Part shown: positions 24,032 to 35,089 of the stretch, in pieces
Numbering within the stretch: the stretch's first letter is position 1
Layout of the letters: each line of letters starts with the position of its first letter
DNA from: Labia minor
Lineage: Eukaryota > Arthropoda > Insecta > Dermaptera > Spongiphoridae
Direction: 5' to 3'
DNA: 64,000 nucleotides
Assembly: GCA_963082975.1 (NCBI GenBank)
Contig: OY720346.1
Span: forward strand, 48,089,296 to 48,153,295
The notes under the pieces: model-generated
What the model was told of the DNA's origin: nothing
Seen by the model: only the letters and a program-made list of their open reading frames with translations
Database searches by the model: none
Program-made: the position numbers and the translations under genes

Positions 24032-25796
24032 ACCGACCGACGATAGTAAGGGAGGTATTGTTTTCACACCAAATTTCACATGTGGAGATTTTTACATATC
24101 TCCACTAATCATGCATTTTCTTAACAGAAATAAGTTGACCTGTGGCCAGGGCCGAACCGACCGACGCACAGTGGTCTGAAACGCCCAAATAGCTGGCCAA
24201 AAATGAAGATGTTGGTGAAACAGCTTGAAATTTTGTAGGCAATAGTTTTGAGAGTCAGGAAATTTAAATTTGACAAAAAAAATGGCGAATTCAAAATGGC
24301 GGACAGATTTTTAGAAAAGTGACGTCAGATTCGCAATTGTATGTTCTCTGGGATTTTTTGAGCCGAAAATTTCGAAATTGAAGTTAGATTGTACGAAAAA
24401 AATGATAAATTTCAAATGATGTGTTGATTTTTCAAAAAATGACGTCATGCAGAGAAAAAGGAGAACAACTATATTATGCATCTAAAATAGGCGACGGAAT
24501 TCGAGAAAAGGTGAGCTGTTACATTGATTTTACTTCAAATATCTTTCCTTCTTTTGAAAAGTGACAGGTGCACCTTAACGAGATATTAATCGCGCTAACC
24601 TGCAGGTACCTGTGGGTCCCATAGGCCCTAGTCTGTTGACGTTCGCGCGCTCGGAAAAAAATTCATAGGAACAAATGGGGCAAAAAGGAGCAATTTTTTC
24701 TTCATGATTCTTTATCTATAGACCTTTATCTTTATGATTCAAATGGGATTGTCACCAATGGTCACCAATGTAAAAAATGCGGAATGTTTTTTGAAAAGTT
24801 TTTCGTCAGGTTACATTTTCTGACACAAGCGGTTTAAATCAGCCAATATCAATATAATACATGCATTTCTAGCAAACAAAATAAAAAAGTCCATGTACGT
24901 ACCTCCAGCAACAGTTTCCATGTCGCAATTTGCAAATGAAACTTTTCTATGAAACGAAACACCAATTTTGACTGAGCTCGAATTTCAGACGTTTTGGGAA
25001 ATCTCGGGAGAAAGTAAAAACAGCTGACTTTGAGATGTTCGGAAAACTCGTAGAGTCATGGTAGTGCTCTACATTTTCAGCTTTTCGTACATAAATATGT
25101 CTTCAACAAAATACCATAAACGACATGCAAAAAAAAAATTTTTCAATTTTCGATTTTTGGCCAGCTTTTTTGGCGTTTCATACCACTGTGCGACGGTTTG
25201 AAATAAATTAATTTCCAGCTACAGAAACAATTTCAAATAATTTTCATATATCTATTAATGTAATAAAAAACAGATATGGATACATAAATAATAAATATAA
25301 ACATTTTTAATTTTATTTTATTTATAATATATATGCAAGACCAGGCTGTGACGTCATGCATGGCTGGATGACGTCATATAATTTTAAATCAAGAAAAAAC
25401 TAATAAATATGATTTTTTTCGAGGATAAAACCAATACAAAATGCATGATTCGTGGTGATATATAAAAAAATCTCCTTTGGTGTGAAAATAACCCTTTCCT
25501 TCCTATTGTCGATCGCTAATACTACCACTTCCGGTTTCCGGAATTGCACCAAAAGTTGATCAATTCATCCCACTGATGCATTAAGTAAATATACCAAATT
25601 TCATCAAAATCGGTTGAGCCGTTCAGGCTGTACACATCTATACGGACGGACAGACGGACGGACGGACAGACGGACAGACATCATGCTAAAATACTTTTTT
25701 CTGTTTAGAAAATGCATGATTCGTGGAGATATGTAAAAATCTCCACATGTGAAATTTGGTGTGAAAACAATACCTCCCTTACTATCGTCGGTCGGT
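24032..25796 (+). repeat. R1 repeat copy 2 with ~100-bp inverted ends, split by a Transib-like insertion
   Basis: Left end 24032-24128 is the inverse of the right end 25697-25796: both run from ACCGACCGACG through GGTATTGTTTTCACACCAA and CACATGTGGAGATTTTTACA to ATGCATTTTCT. Removing the insertion at 24167-25190 (plus one copy of CGACG) restores the R1 sequence GAACCGACCGACGGTTTGAAA. The interior matches copy 1, including paired TGACGTCA sites and the GACGGACAGAC microsatellite. The long terminal inverted repeats make a MITE the likely nature. Confidence 0.8.
24167..25190. mobile_element. Transib-like non-autonomous DNA transposon
   Basis: The element is 1,024 bp and starts CACAGTGGT and ends ACCACTGTG. 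Its inverted ends agree over roughly 38 bp with about four differences (CACAGTGGTNTGAAACGCC, then AGCTGGCCAAAAAT). It is flanked by the 5-bp direct repeat CGACG (24162-24166 and 25191-25195), and the empty site can be read from the R1 repeat it split. A terminal CAC(A/T)(A/G)TG, a 5-bp duplication and a CGNCG-like target are the known hallmarks of Transib, the transposase family related to RAG1. No transposase frame is present. Alternatives with 5-bp duplications are few; hAT (8 bp) and CACTA (3 bp) do not fit. Confidence 0.7.
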
Positions 25797-26343
25797 AAAA
25801 AGTATTTTTAGCATGATGTCTGTCTGTCCGTCTGTCCGTCCGTATAGATGTGTACAGCCTGAACGGCTCAACGGATTTTGATGAAATTTGGTATATTTAC
25901 TTAATGCAACAGTGGGATGAATTGATCAACTTTTGGTGCAAATCCGGAAACCGGAAGTGGTAGTATTAGCGATCGACGATAGGAAGGTAAGGGTTATTTT
26001 CACACCAAATATCACATGAGGAGATTTTTTTACATATCACCACGAATGTATTGGTTTTATCCTCGGGAAAAATCATCTTCATTATGTTTTTCTTAATTTA
26101 AAATTATATGACGTCACCCAGTCCTTCATGGCGTCACAGCCTCGGGTAACGCCGGGCAACGCCGGCTACTTCAGCTATATATTATAAATAAAATAAAATT
26201 AAAAATATTTATGTTATATTCATATCTGTTTTTTATTACATTAATAGATATATTAAAATTATTTGAAATTGTTTCTGTAGCTGGAAATTAATTTATTTCA
26301 AACCGTCGGTCGGTTCGGACCTGGCCACAGGTCAACTTATTTC
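25797..26343 (-). repeat. R1 repeat copy 3, inverted, with a Helitron-like hairpin segment
   Basis: Back-to-back with copy 2 and in opposite orientation: GCATGATGTCTGTC, GAACGGCTCAACGG, ATTGATCAACTTTTGG, CGATCGACGATAGG and finally CAAACCGTCGGTCGGTTCGG and GGCCACAGGTCAAC. It differs from copies 1 and 2 near 26142-26175, where GGGTAACGCCGGGCAACG, CCGGCTACTTCAGCTA replaces a shorter stretch. One TGACGTCA is kept (ATGACGTCAC at about 26109) and the second has decayed. Confidence 0.75.
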
Positions 26344-26520
26344 TTTTGCTGTTGAGTTTGAATTTATTACTCATTTTTTTCTAAATTTTCAATAATTGAA
26401 ATATAATTTATTAAATTGTTTTGTTCTTTCACTAATAGTTCCGACGATTTTTTTCTACTAACACTTGCATAGATCACATTAATTGCTTTATTGTTCGATT
26501 ACTTCCTACAAAAGAGCAGC

Positions 26521-26673
26521 ACCTATCAAATCAGTTGCCGTCTAAGCGGGGTAAAAGTGTTCTATGATCAGTAGAACGGATCGTTTACCTTGTTTTTCTT
26601 GATCATAGACACTTCTATTTATTTCATGTAGTTTCACAATTTTGATCCTATAGACCCCAGCTAAGGAAATCTT
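26521..26673 (-). repeat. SINE family 1, truncated copy
   Basis: Matches the bodies at 9250 and 55923: ACCTATCAAATCAGTTG, TATGATCAGTAGAAC, TTTCTTGATC, TTTTGATCC, ATAGACCCCAGCTAAGGAAA. The tRNA-like head with the B box is absent, so it is a truncated or decayed copy. Confidence 0.6.
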
Positions 26674-26859
26674 TTTGTTATTATCGGATTTAGGAATAAT
26701 AATTGACAATAGTGTTATTAATAGTGTTATAATAGTGTTTATTTACATACCATACATATATACAGCATAGATTTATCATGAGAATATAAACATTTTCTCA
26801 ATAAATTTACTTTTTTAACAATAAATCTTAGATAGATTTTGTATTATACCAACCCCTAC

Positions 26860-27160
26860 CTTGGTTCACTAAATGGTGATCAGAAGGATGATGGCATATG
26901 AATATTTTTTTCCTATAAGCTTCGATGCTCCAGGGAGATCTCTGCAGGCAAATGGCCTTCGAAGGTCGTCGGATGAATATTCATCATAGAGTCAAAAGAA
27001 GGGTATAGAATCGCGCCTAAGGGATGAAGAGGGAGGATTTTTCCGGTTTTTAATTTTCCTCCATATTTATGATGAACGAAGCTTGGGTCAAGCGATCACA
27101 TCTTTTATTTCACCTAACTAAATTTCTATCCCCAACGGCCTTTGAATTCCTCCTACAATA
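26860..27160. promoter_or_regulatory. GC-richer non-coding island
   Basis: Balanced-composition, apparently single-copy sequence (CTCCAGGGAGATCTCTGCAG, GGCCTTCGAAGGTCGTCGG, GAATCGCGCC) with palindromes such as ATGAATATTCAT and GGCCTTCGAAGG. No frame and no terminal repeats. Candidate enhancer; function inferred from composition only. Confidence 0.3.
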
Positions 27161-27986
27161 GATTATATTTTTGGTAAATCACTGAATTTTAATTATTGAC
27201 TTAGGGACATTTCGAATAACACTTGGAATATTTATACTCAAGTGTTTTTTAACTATAGGTGGATAAATATATATTTAAATAGCTCTATAAAGGGAAAAAA
27301 AATTTGCATAAAAATTCAGAGATTCTCTTGATCCTATGCATAGAAGCTCACTTTCATTTATATTCAAGGAAAAAAAATATTTTTTTTATTCCTAGATGAT
27401 ATAATAAACTTTGCAACAGAAACCCTTTAGAACTTAATCCCTAAGTAAAGTTAGTTAAATCTTCCTTGAATGAACAAACAAAAGCTCAATTCAAAAAAAA
27501 TATTTATGTTTTAATTTTTTTTGTGTATATACATACAAAAGATGGTAGAATTTAATAAAAAAAATTTATTTACTAGGTAAGTAAAAATTTTATTTTTAAT
27601 TTATACACTAATAATTAATCAATATTCCTAAAGGCTAGAGTTCTGAAAAGACCCGTTGAAATTTCACATATAAGAGATTTTTGAGCTGAAAAGTTAATGT
27701 GTCAAGATATCAATTCTGGGCAAAATTGTTTTTTTTCCCTATACGTAGTAAATAATTAATCAAAAAAGTTATAATATTGTAGCTTTCTTAGAAATCATAA
27801 TAAATAGAATTATATTATATAGTAATTTAATATAACTAAAATAATACCTATAATAAAATATAGTAAAATTATAGCTATAATTTTTCATTATATATTATTA
27901 TTACTATTAATATTTCAAGGAAAATAATTTAATTTAATCTTCCAAGGCTTTTAATTTTTGAAAACCAATTTATTAATTATTAATAT

Positions 27987-28279
27987 TACGAGGACTGACT
28001 TGTTGAATTTCCCATCTCTTAAATGAAATGACAACTATCAGCTGACTCCTGTCGGAATTTGAACCAACTGGGTCTTTTAGTTTTTGTTTGACATACATTA
28101 ATAGCAGACTGGGTTTCTCTGGGTGAAAAGGCATTTTTTGGAAGGGATAAAAAATTGGAGAAACGTTGGGGGAAGTGTATACAGCTCAAAGGAGACTACG
28201 TTGAAAAATAAAATAATTTTTTATCCAAAAAACTTGTGTTTTATTCAAAAATTCACGGACATATTGACCTGTCCTCGTA
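27987..28279. mobile_element. mariner-type MITE, copy 2
   Basis: Ends TACGAGGACTGACTTG and (reverse strand) TACGAGGACAGGTCAATATG are inverted repeats starting at TA. The interior (TCAGCTGAC, TGGGTCTTTTAGTTTTTGTT, AATAGCAGACTGGG) matches copy 1 at 20969-21228 in reverse. The frame starting at 28123 lies across the right terminus and is not a gene. Confidence 0.75.
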
Positions 28280-28890
28280 TTACGAGTATGTGTTTATATG
28301 TAACATACAGAAAAAGGGTAAAGGTAAACGAATCAATTTTATATAACTTTTATGATTTTCAGAAAGTTTGTATGATTTTAAATTTTATTAATTTCAATTT
28401 AATTTGTCAGATATAAATAGATAAATAATTTTAAATGGAAAATATAATATATAAATCTTTACAATATTTTTTAAATAAATCTTTTTTATGAAAAAAATTA
28501 CGTTTGATACGGCTAAGTTTTTTCTATACGTCTAAGTTTTTTCTATTATAAATAAAAATTTGCTTCTATTCATTTCCCGATAATTTCATTTATACCAATA
28601 TAAATGTTAAATTTTATTGTAAACCACTATGATAAAAAAAAATATTAATAAAATTATAAATTCATTTATTTATTATTATACACTCTTAATATATATAAAT
28701 GTATATGATATAAATACTACATACGTATACTGAATGTTAATTTGGTTCAAATATTAATAATTATGAAAAATTAAAATATTTTTTATTTATTTTTTTTTTA
28801 ATCAAATAATCTTTAATTTAAACCTTTCTAGCAGAAACATTTCAACATGAATGCTTAATCGTGCAGTAGGCTAATTAAATGTTTATATAA

Positions 28891-28946
<56 letters not shown>

Positions 28947-28947
28947 A
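28891..28947. repeat. (TA)n-(GT)n compound microsatellite
   Basis: An uninterrupted TA tract of about 34 bp passes directly into a GT tract of about 24 bp. Minus-strand frames here are YIYIY/THTHT artefacts. Confidence 0.95.
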
Positions 28948-28949
28948 TT

Positions 28950-29180
28950 TGAATGAGGAGGCGGATGCTGCGTCTCTGTGGGCGGAGTTTCGGGGGCGGT
29001 GATTTTTTTTTTCTTTTTCCTTTGGCCCGCCTCCCCCTTGTGCTTCCGTCGTCGCCGCCCTTTTAACGAAAAGAACAGCAGACAAATTGCAGTCGCTTAA
29101 TCATTAGGACTTAATATAGAAGATAAATGACGATTGAGGGACTGATAAATGACCACCAATCGTTTATAAAATACATGAAT
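28950..29180. promoter_or_regulatory. GC-box-rich non-coding island
   Basis: Contains GGGCGGAG, GGGGGCGG, CCCGCCTCCC and CGTCGTCGCCGCCC within about 90 bp, resembling clustered Sp/KLF-type sites, followed by a homeobox-like AT stretch. Such GC density is exceptional for this window. No gene is visible on either side, so it may be a promoter of an undetected transcript or an enhancer. Confidence 0.35.
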
Positions 29181-29752
29181 TGACTAAATCAGAGGCAATG
29201 AGAAAATTGCTTCAACTCTAATTTTCGTGAAAAGCAAAAAAAAAAAAATCTATTAAGTGTAATACACATGTAGCTACGTCTTTTCTAGCAATTTGAAGAA
29301 AATCAACAAAAATTTTAATTTTAAAAAAATTATATATATATATATATATATATAAAAACAAAAAAACTATTAATGTAATTATGTTTGTATGTATAATGGT
29401 ACTCTTTTATTGTCTTTGAATAGATTTATTTTTTTGGAGAAAACCAAATATATAAGAATAATTTGTTTGTAGGGAAACCGGTTGGTAGACCAACAAGGCG
29501 CTGAGCAATGTAAAGAGGGGACATGAGGGAGTTGTAGAGGTGGCTCAGGTTAGGGATGTTTAGAGGAGTGCATTATTAGAAAAAGTAATTTTGAGGTTTT
29601 GGTAGTTTTAAAATTTAAAAAAAAAATTTTTTTGATCACAAATATTTTCCTTTCAACTGAAAATAAAAAATAATATTACTTCAATCTCAATATATATTGT
29701 ACAATATATATATATGTTTAGATTATATATATATATATATCTTATCTTCTTA

Positions 29753-31639
29753 TCTTATATATAAAGGAGACTGTTTGTATGTATGTATGTATGTAATTCG
29801 TTTACTTTTTTGCTGTCATAGTTTAATATGTTAAAATGTAAGTTATTTACATTTTAACATAAAATAGAAAATATATTATTTAAGGATTAAAGAATAAAAA
29901 TAGAAAGTAAATTAGTGAATATTTTAAAAATTAGACAATTTGTGGAAATTGAAATAACTAAGAAATGAGAGGTGGAGGGGATGAGGAGAGAGGTGAGAGT
30001 GTGTGTGAGCGGGAGAGAGAGAGATTTAAAGTTTATATATAGTTCTCCGTGTTGTTCATTCAAGAGCCAGGCGTGGCCCACTGACTGGCGGACTCATTTT
30101 ACACAATGTATATAACTAGCAATCAAAGAATTATTATAAATTTTAACTTTTTATTTTAAATTCTAATATTCAAATATCATTTCAATTAAATAATTTATTC
30201 TAAAAGTTCTCATTTTAATTAATATAATAAAATATTTAAATCATATTTAACTTAAATTATATTGTATTTATTCTTTCCATATTTGAATAGGTACTTCTTT
30301 TATTTTAAGGGAGGGAATTAACTATGATCTAAAAAAATTAATAAATGAACTTAATAATAAAAAATCAAATAAATCCATTAATTTAAATTAATACTATTAA
30401 TGAATGTATATATTGTTAATTTATCTTTAGTTTTATCAATACTTTTATACCGTTAATTTTTATAAATTGTCTCAAGTCTCTAACTTTGCATTTTCTCTAA
30501 TTTTATTATAATTAAAAATATTCAATAAAAATCAAACAATGAAATTAAAATATCGAAATGAAATGATCAAGAAATATTATACTCTATTATAACATATACA
30601 ATACTTATAAACTATAGGCGGAGGAAATATTAGACGATATCATTGCGGGTTCATGCCAAATCGATCAACATTAATTAAGATATTTTCATTATGACAGATA
30701 TTAAAAAAACCGCGAATTCAATATCTCTGTTCACTAATTATTTGTAGACTTTAGTAAAACCTACGCATGACTCAATAGATCCGGATAAACTTTTTCAAAT
30801 TTTGATCTTAAAATTTATCTTGAAGGTAGTAAAGAAAGAGTAAGATGTGGAAATCAATTGTAAAATATTAGGTGACCCAGACGACTTAAATATAATAGGA
30901 GATTCGGCAATTGCAATTACAGATAGCGAGGAAAAATTAATCGAGGTAGGAAAAGAGATGAGGTTTGAAATTAATAATGATAAATAAATATATTTAGAAA
31001 CAAACAGGAGCAGTATTAACATACAAAATGTAGAATTTGAATATGTAGAAAAATTGAATGTAATCACGAAGGATAATAATATTTGAGAAGAATTGAAATC
31101 GAAGTTGCAATCGGAAAACGCCTGTTATCATGCAGTAAAGAGGCTTATCTCATCAAAATTATTATAAAAGGGAATGAAAATTAAAATATATAAAACAATT
31201 ATTTTGTCTGTTGTATTATATGAGTGTTAGACATGGTCTATGATCTTTGGAGATGAGAGTGGATTCAGAGAATAGGATTCTCCCCAGCATTTATGGGCCA
31301 AAGAAAGATGAGTACATCAGGGAATGACGTACGAGAGATGGAACAGAGGCTCAGGATAAGGACACTTGGAGAAATGTGGTTGTAGCTGCCAAGAACTTTC
31401 GAGTAGATAGATATAACATATTCAATAATAATATATATAATTAATTTACTAAATAAATTAAAATATATTTTAAATAATCACACAATAAGAAATGAATGTT
31501 TTATGTTATACATTGTTTGAAACAAAATGGATGAAAACCTTTTACTACTTTCAACCAAATACTATGTACCACTCGGGGGTACAGGGGGCGGAGCCCCCGT
31601 CTAGATGTGAAGAGCGACGAAGGAGCTCTGAGCAGCTAG
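29753..31639 (+). mobile_element. Helitron copy A (plus), nearly identical to copy B
   Basis: It starts TCTTATATATAAAGGAGACTG after an A and ends GAGCAGCTAG (31630-31639) before a T, the A^T insertion and 5'-TC/CTRR-3' rule of Helitrons. Just inside the 3' end are a GGGGGCGGAGCCCCCGTC block and an imperfect hairpin GAGCGACGAAGGAGCTC, 10-11 bp from the terminus. No Rep/helicase coding is present, so it is non-autonomous. It carries a LINE RT fragment in the same orientation. Head: (GTAT)n at 29777-29794. Confidence 0.85.
30620..31400 (+). pseudogene. Captured LINE reverse transcriptase fragment in Helitron A
   Basis: Stop-interrupted translation shows YLFVDFSKTYA, DPDDLNIIGDSAIAITDSEE, EMRFEINNDK, VEFEYVEKLNVITKDNNI, ENACYHAVKRLISSKLL and KIYKTIILSVVLYEC. 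These follow the order of LINE RT motifs: FxDFxxAYD, YADDxxIIG (here DPDD), EINxxKT, YLG, LYKTxIxPVVLYGxE. A segment between the first two catalytic motifs is deleted and several stops are present, so no function is possible. Confidence 0.85.
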
Positions 31640-33059
31640 TTATATATAAACTCTCAAAACAACTTGGTGAACAATATTATATAATATATTATAAAACTTA
31701 ATACTAATTATAACTTTGATATTTCTTGTTAAATTAATTATTTTTATTAAATCATAAACACTTGCTAAACATTAGTTTAACATTTTTGAAAAATCTTAAT
31801 TAATTATAAGTTTAGATATAAAAAAAAATAATAATAAATGTTTCTCCCACCTCCCATCAAAAGTTTATAGAATGTTCAAGCGCTGAGTATAATAAGAACA
31901 AAATATATTCACAACATTGTGCTATAAATTCATTGACTTGATCCAATAATAAAGAAAATCTTTAAACTTATTTAAATATATATATATATATGTTTATAAG
32001 TAATTATTACTACTCGAAATAAAACAAAATAAAAATTAATTTTATTCTTATATGGTTTATATATTATTGAGAGTGCAGTTTGAATGTGAGTTGCATTTTT
32101 GATTGTCCAACTTACAGGCGAAATCAATAGAATTATTAAATTAAATATTTTCTTCCTTATTTTTTTTCTTTTAAAACTACTCTATTTAAAAAGAAATCTT
32201 ATGTATACTTTTAAATGAAATTTTATATTTTAAAATTTTTCTTAAATTAAATTTAAAAGTTTATTTTAAACAGTTTATTATAATCACAATATTTTATATA
32301 TTATATTTTTATATTTATGAAAATGAATCAATATCTCATCATTAAAAATGATTTTAAAATAAATAATTAAAATTATAAACTTGATATTTAAAATAAAAGT
32401 ACCGGGACCCCGAGCCTCGGCTCGGTACTTAAGTTAAAAAAAATGATTCATTATTATTGGATTTGGCTGGTAATATTAATACCTGGGACACCGAGCTCTC
32501 GCTCTACCCTTTAAAAAATATTGATACACAATTCTTTAATTATTTATTACAATTATTAAATGTTACACATTTGCATCAATCTGATTAAAATTAATGAACT
32601 TGTGCTCCTCAATAATACATAAATATATAATATATAGGTACATATATTTTTTTTCTATAGTGTTTTTTTGAAAAACTGTTTAGCGCCCCAAGTGGTTATA
32701 AAACAAACTAAAGACAAAAAAACGTGCTTTGCAGCTTTTCGGAATTAAAAAAGCAAAATTGGCAGTCGTGGGACTGGCCGACAGAAGTGAAAACTTCTGC
32801 GTAAGAAATTTTAAAACAGACGAAATTCGCGCTATTTCACGAGAAAGATGAATTTCATATGCATGTATATATATATAACTTATATATTATTTTAAACATA
32901 TATTTTAAACAAATTTGTAACTTATATTTATATATATATAAATACACAACTTTGTTTAAAATATTGCAATACGAACTGTTTTATAATTCTTATCTCTAAC
33001 ATAAAATATATATTTATTATGTGAAGTTCATTTCGTATAATTTTGATTATATATGTATA
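31640..33059. other. Spacer between the two facing Helitrons
   Basis: AT-rich, without a gene. It holds the GC hairpin pair (32397-32512), a 90-bp segment (32530-32625) that recurs directly at about 35400-35500, and a segment near 32690-32850 (GAAGTGAAAACTTC, AAATTCGCGC) that recurs inverted near 35160-35295. Confidence 0.5.
32397..32512. repeat. Two related GC hairpins
   Basis: AGTACCGGGACCCCGAGC, CTCGGCTCGGTACT (about 32398-32429) folds with nested stems (CCGAGC/GCTCGG and AGTACC/GGTACT). A decayed second copy (TACCTGGGACACCGAGCTC, TCGCTCTACCC) starts 80-85 bp later. GC hairpins of this kind are typical of Helitron 3' ends, but no CTRR terminus is visible. Confidence 0.55.
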
Positions 33060-35089
33060 TAGCTGCTCAGAGCTCCTTCGTCGCTCTTCACATCTAGACG
33101 GGGGCTCCGCCCCCTGTACCCCCGAGTGGTACATAGTATTTGGTTGAAAGTAGTAAAAGGTTTTCATCCATTTTGTTTCAAACAATGTATAACATAAAAC
33201 ATTCATTTCTTATTGTGTGATTATTTAAAATATATTTTAATTTATTTAGTAAATTAATTATATATATTATTATTGAATATGTTATATCTATCTACTCGAA
33301 AGTTCTTGGCAGCTACAACCACATTTCTCCAAGTGTCCCCGGTGACCTCATCTTTCTTTGGCCAATAAATGCTGGAAAGAATAATCTGAATCTACTCTCA
33401 TCTCCCAGGGTCATAGACCATGCGTGGCTCAACGGTACTCGAAAGTTCTTGGCAGCTACAACCACATTTCTCCAAGTGTCCTTATCCTGAGCCTCTGTTC
33501 CATCTCTCGTACGTCATTCCCTGATGTACTCATCTTTCTTTGGCCCATAAATGCTGGGGAGAATCCTATTCTCTGAATCCACTCTCATCTCCAAAGATCA
33601 TAGACCATGTCTAACACTCATATAATACAACAGACAAAATAATTGTTTTATATATTTTAATTTTCATTCCCTTTTATAATAATTTTGATGAGATAAGCCT
33701 CTTTACTGCATGATAACAGGCGTTTTCCGATTGCAACTTCGATTTCAATTCTTCTCAAATATTATTATCCTTCGTGATTACATTCAATTTTTCTACATAT
33801 TCAAATTCTACATTTTGTATGTTAATACTGCTCCTGTTTGTTTCTAAATATATTTATTTATCATTATTAATTTCAAACCTCATCTCTTTTCCTACCTCGA
33901 TTAATTTTTCCTCGCTATCTGTAATTGCAATTGCCGAATCTCCTATTATATTTAAGTCGTCTGGGTCACCTAATATTTTACAATTGATTTCCACATCTTA
34001 CTCTTTCTTTACTACCTTCAAGATAAATTTTAAGATCAAAATTTGAAAAAGTTTATCCGGATCTATTGAGTCATGCGTAGGTTTTACTAAAGTCTACAAA
34101 TAATTAGTGAACAGAGATATTGAATTCGCGGTTTTTTTAATATCTGTCATAATGAAAATATCTTAATTAATGTTGATCGATTTGGCATGAACCCGCAATG
34201 ATATCGTCTAATATTTCCTCCGCCTATAGTTTATAAGTATTGTATATGTTATAATAGAGTATAATATTTCTTGATCATTTCATTTCGATATTTTAATTTC
34301 ATTGTTTGATTTTTATTGAATATTTTTAATTATAATAAAATTAGAGAAAATGCAAAGTTAGAGACTTGAGACAATTTATAAAAATTAACGGTATAAAAGT
34401 ATTGATAAAACTAAAGATAAATTAACAATATATACATTCATTAATAGTATTAATTTAAATTAATGGATTTATTTGATTTTTTATTATTAAGTTCATTTAT
34501 TAATTTTTTTAGATCATAGTTAATTCCCTCCCTTAAAATAAAAGAAGTACCTATTCAAATATGGAAAGAATAAATACAATATAATTTAAGTTAAATATGA
34601 TTTAAATATTTTATTATATTAATTAAAATGAGAACTTTTAGAATAAATTATTTAATTGAAATGATATTTGAATATTAGAATTTAAAATAAAAAGTTAAAA
34701 TTTATAATAATTCTTTGATTGCTAGTTATATACATTGTGTAAAATGAGTCCGCCAGTCAGTGGGCCACGCCTGGCTCTTGAATGAACAACACGGAGAACT
34801 ATATATAAACTTTAAATCTCTCTCTCTCCCGCTCACACACACTCTCACCTCTCTCCTCATCCCCTCCACCTCTCATTTCTTAGTTATTTCAATTTCCACA
34901 AATTGTCTAATTTTTAAAATATTCACTAATTTACTTTCTATTTTTATTCTTTAATCCTTAAATAATATATTTTCTATTTTATGTTAAAATGTAAATAACT
35001 TACATTTTAACATATTAAACTATGACAGCAAAAAAGTAAACGAATTACATACATACATACATACAAACAGTCTCCTTTATATATATAGA
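33060..35089 (-). mobile_element. Helitron copy B (minus), tail-to-tail with copy A
   Basis: On the minus strand it starts TCTATATATATAAAGGAGAC after an A (35089) and ends GAGCAGCTA at about 33060, one base short of the CTAG of the other copies. Its interior matches copy A so closely that 64- and 90-codon frames are identical between them, and the match stops exactly at the Helitron 3' terminus. It has one extra ~130-bp tandem repeat near 33300-33480 (ACTCGAAAGTTCTTGGCAGC occurs twice). Non-autonomous, with the same captured LINE fragment. Confidence 0.85.
33300..34240 (-). pseudogene. Captured LINE reverse transcriptase fragment in Helitron B
   Basis: Reverse-complement counterpart of 30620-31400, with the same stops and the same DPDD variant of the YADD box. 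The shared lesions show that the LINE fragment was already broken before this Helitron family spread. Confidence 0.8.

Noticed and set aside
24167..25190. Classifying the insertion as hAT because its ends contain CAGTGGT
   Set aside because: The flanking direct repeat is 5 bp (CGACG) and the empty site reconstructs only with CACAGTGG at the border; an 8-bp duplication cannot be made.
17530..25690. CRISPR-like spaced repeats from the GACGGACAGAC tracts
   Set aside because: They are simple microsatellites without spacers, inside an interspersed repeat of a eukaryotic genome.
28855..29085. A minus-strand 76-codon protein
   Set aside because: Its C-terminal half is the TA/GT microsatellite (THTHT, YIYIY) and the rest is the GC-box island.
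29753..35089. A giant palindrome from segmental inverted duplication
   Set aside because: Similarity stops at Helitron termini on both arms, so two separate Helitron insertions explain it better.
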